NCBI RefSeq assembly: GCF_012276985.1
Contig: NZ_JAAXMM010000009.1
Coordinates: 62,001-126,000, forward strand
DNA from: Agrobacterium sp. a22-2
Lineage (GTDB): Bacteria > Pseudomonadota > Alphaproteobacteria > Rhizobiales > Rhizobiaceae
Reading direction: 5' to 3'
DNA length: 64,000 nucleotides
Under the pieces are notes generated by a model, which saw nothing but the letters and a program-made list of their open reading frames with translations, made no database searches and had not been told where the DNA came from. Both the position numbers and the translations under genes were made by a program. This document shows positions 63,461 through 64,000 of this stretch, in pieces (position 1 is the first letter of the stretch; the number at the start of each line of letters is the position of its first letter).

Positions 63461-64000
63461 ATGCTGCTTCCTTGTCAATGTCAGTATCGGCGGCCGACTG
63501 CACGGGCTGGCGCGGCAGGATGATGCGGATCATCGCACCTCGGCCATGATCGAATTCCGCCGGTGCATCATGCAGTTCGAGCTGTCCGCCATGCTCTTCA
63601 ATAATCTTCTTGACGATGGCCAGGCCAAGCCCGGTGCCCTTGTCGCGCATCGTCATATAGGGCTCGAGAATGCGGTGACGGTTCTCGATCGGCAGGCCCT
63701 TGCCGTTGTCGATCACGTCGACCACGAAGCGATCCTGCGCCTCGTCGCGCTGCGCCCGGACCAGCACCTTGCCCTGCTGGCGCGGCTGATCGCCGGGCAC
63801 GGCCTCGATCGCCTCGACGGCGTTCTTGATCAGGTTGCCGACGGCCTGCGACAGCATGCGCGCATCGAACATGCCCTCCAGCGGCTCGTCGCCAAACTCG
63901 CGCAGGAACTGGCAGTCGGTATTGCCCATCTCGCGCAGGAAGACCGCGTCGCGCAGAATATCGCGCAGGTCGGACTTCTGCTTGGTCGGCTTGGGCATGC
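63450..64000 (-). CDS. ntrY: Nitrogen-regulation sensor kinase NtrY (3' part only)
   Basis: The window ends inside this gene; only about 183 C-terminal residues are present. They form the histidine-kinase ATPase domain with the N box QAVGNLIKNAVEAIE, D box VIDNGKGLP, and the G boxes DKGTGLGLAIVKKIIEEHGG. The last residues overlap ntrX. NtrY is a membrane-bound kinase that phosphorylates NtrX in response to nitrogen or redox status. The rest of the operon (ntrB, ntrC) is expected beyond the window. Confidence 0.94.
   Translation of the reverse strand, partial: MPKPTKQKSDLRDILRDAVFLREMGNTDCQFLREFGDEPLEGMFDARMLSQAVGNLIKNAVEAIEAVPGDQPRQQGKVLVRAQRDEAQDRFVVDVIDNGKGLPIENRHRILEPYMTMRDKGTGLGLAIVKKIIEEHGGQLELHDAPAEFDHGRGAMIRIILPRQPVQSAADTDIDKEAAYGL

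Overview
The window is a GC-rich stretch of core chromosome from an alphaproteobacterium, most likely Rhizobiaceae (Rhizobium/Agrobacterium group). The reasons are the ntrY-ntrX-trkA-hfq-hflX order, a 241-residue phosphatidylcholine synthase (pcs), glnB-glnA behind a sigma-54 promoter, an IalB-family protein, a SoxR-free compact set of Rhizobiales housekeeping genes, and dispersed palindromic repeats of the rhizobial intergenic type. Genus and species cannot be decided from the sequence alone.

Layout. 1-5.7 kb: 3' end of uvrA, a VapBC-type toxin-antitoxin pair, a DUF72 protein, a Na/Pi cotransporter and the NAD(P)HX repair enzyme. 5.7-8 kb: nitrogen regulation (glnB, glnA) with a sigma-54 promoter and a strong terminator. 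8-16.3 kb: orphan solute receptors, a coiled-coil membrane protein, two EamA exporters, hspQ, an IalB protein and a DsbA-family oxidoreductase. 16.4-27 kb: DNA repair (mfd, recG), sdhE, DUF502, GNAT, glmS and glmU for UDP-GlcNAc. 27-32.4 kb: a galactofuranose-type ABC transporter (ytfQ-ytfR-ytfT-yjfF) followed by its likely FadR-type regulator. 32.6-34 kb: cupin, a decayed AraC regulator fragment and a GST. 34-39 kb: a BMP/nucleoside-type ABC transporter. 39-43 kb: pcs, a UbiH-like monooxygenase, an AEC transporter and ccdA.

43.1-45.3 kb is the main accessory region. A tRNA-Lys(TTT) gene is followed by a small islet of about 0.8 kb carrying a MntA/HepT toxin-antitoxin pair. The islet is closed by an exact 26-bp copy of the tRNA 3' end, so it looks like a minimal tRNA-integrated element without an integrase. 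Next come a DUF4189 protein and two small genes, a lipoprotein and a 64-residue protein, each preceded by a match to the general-stress EcfG/RpoE2 promoter.

45.9-55.1 kb: a MacAB-type efflux system, a GntR regulator, ferredoxin-NADP reductase, and the sulfite-assimilation operon cysG-DUF2849-cysI-DUF934. 55.4-58.7 kb: a cytidine-deaminase-like enzyme, mazG, and an FkbM methyltransferase gene lodged between intact mazG and a second, broken mazG 3' end. 58.7-64 kb: hflX, hfq, trkA, ntrX and the 3' part of ntrY.

The most unusual items are the tRNA-Lys toxin-antitoxin islet, the fkbM/mazG insertion, the pair of stress-type promoters, and several unexplained inverted repeats next to transporter and sulfur genes. 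Most of the window is ordinary conserved chromosome. Functions are assigned from motifs and remembered family features; no database search was possible.
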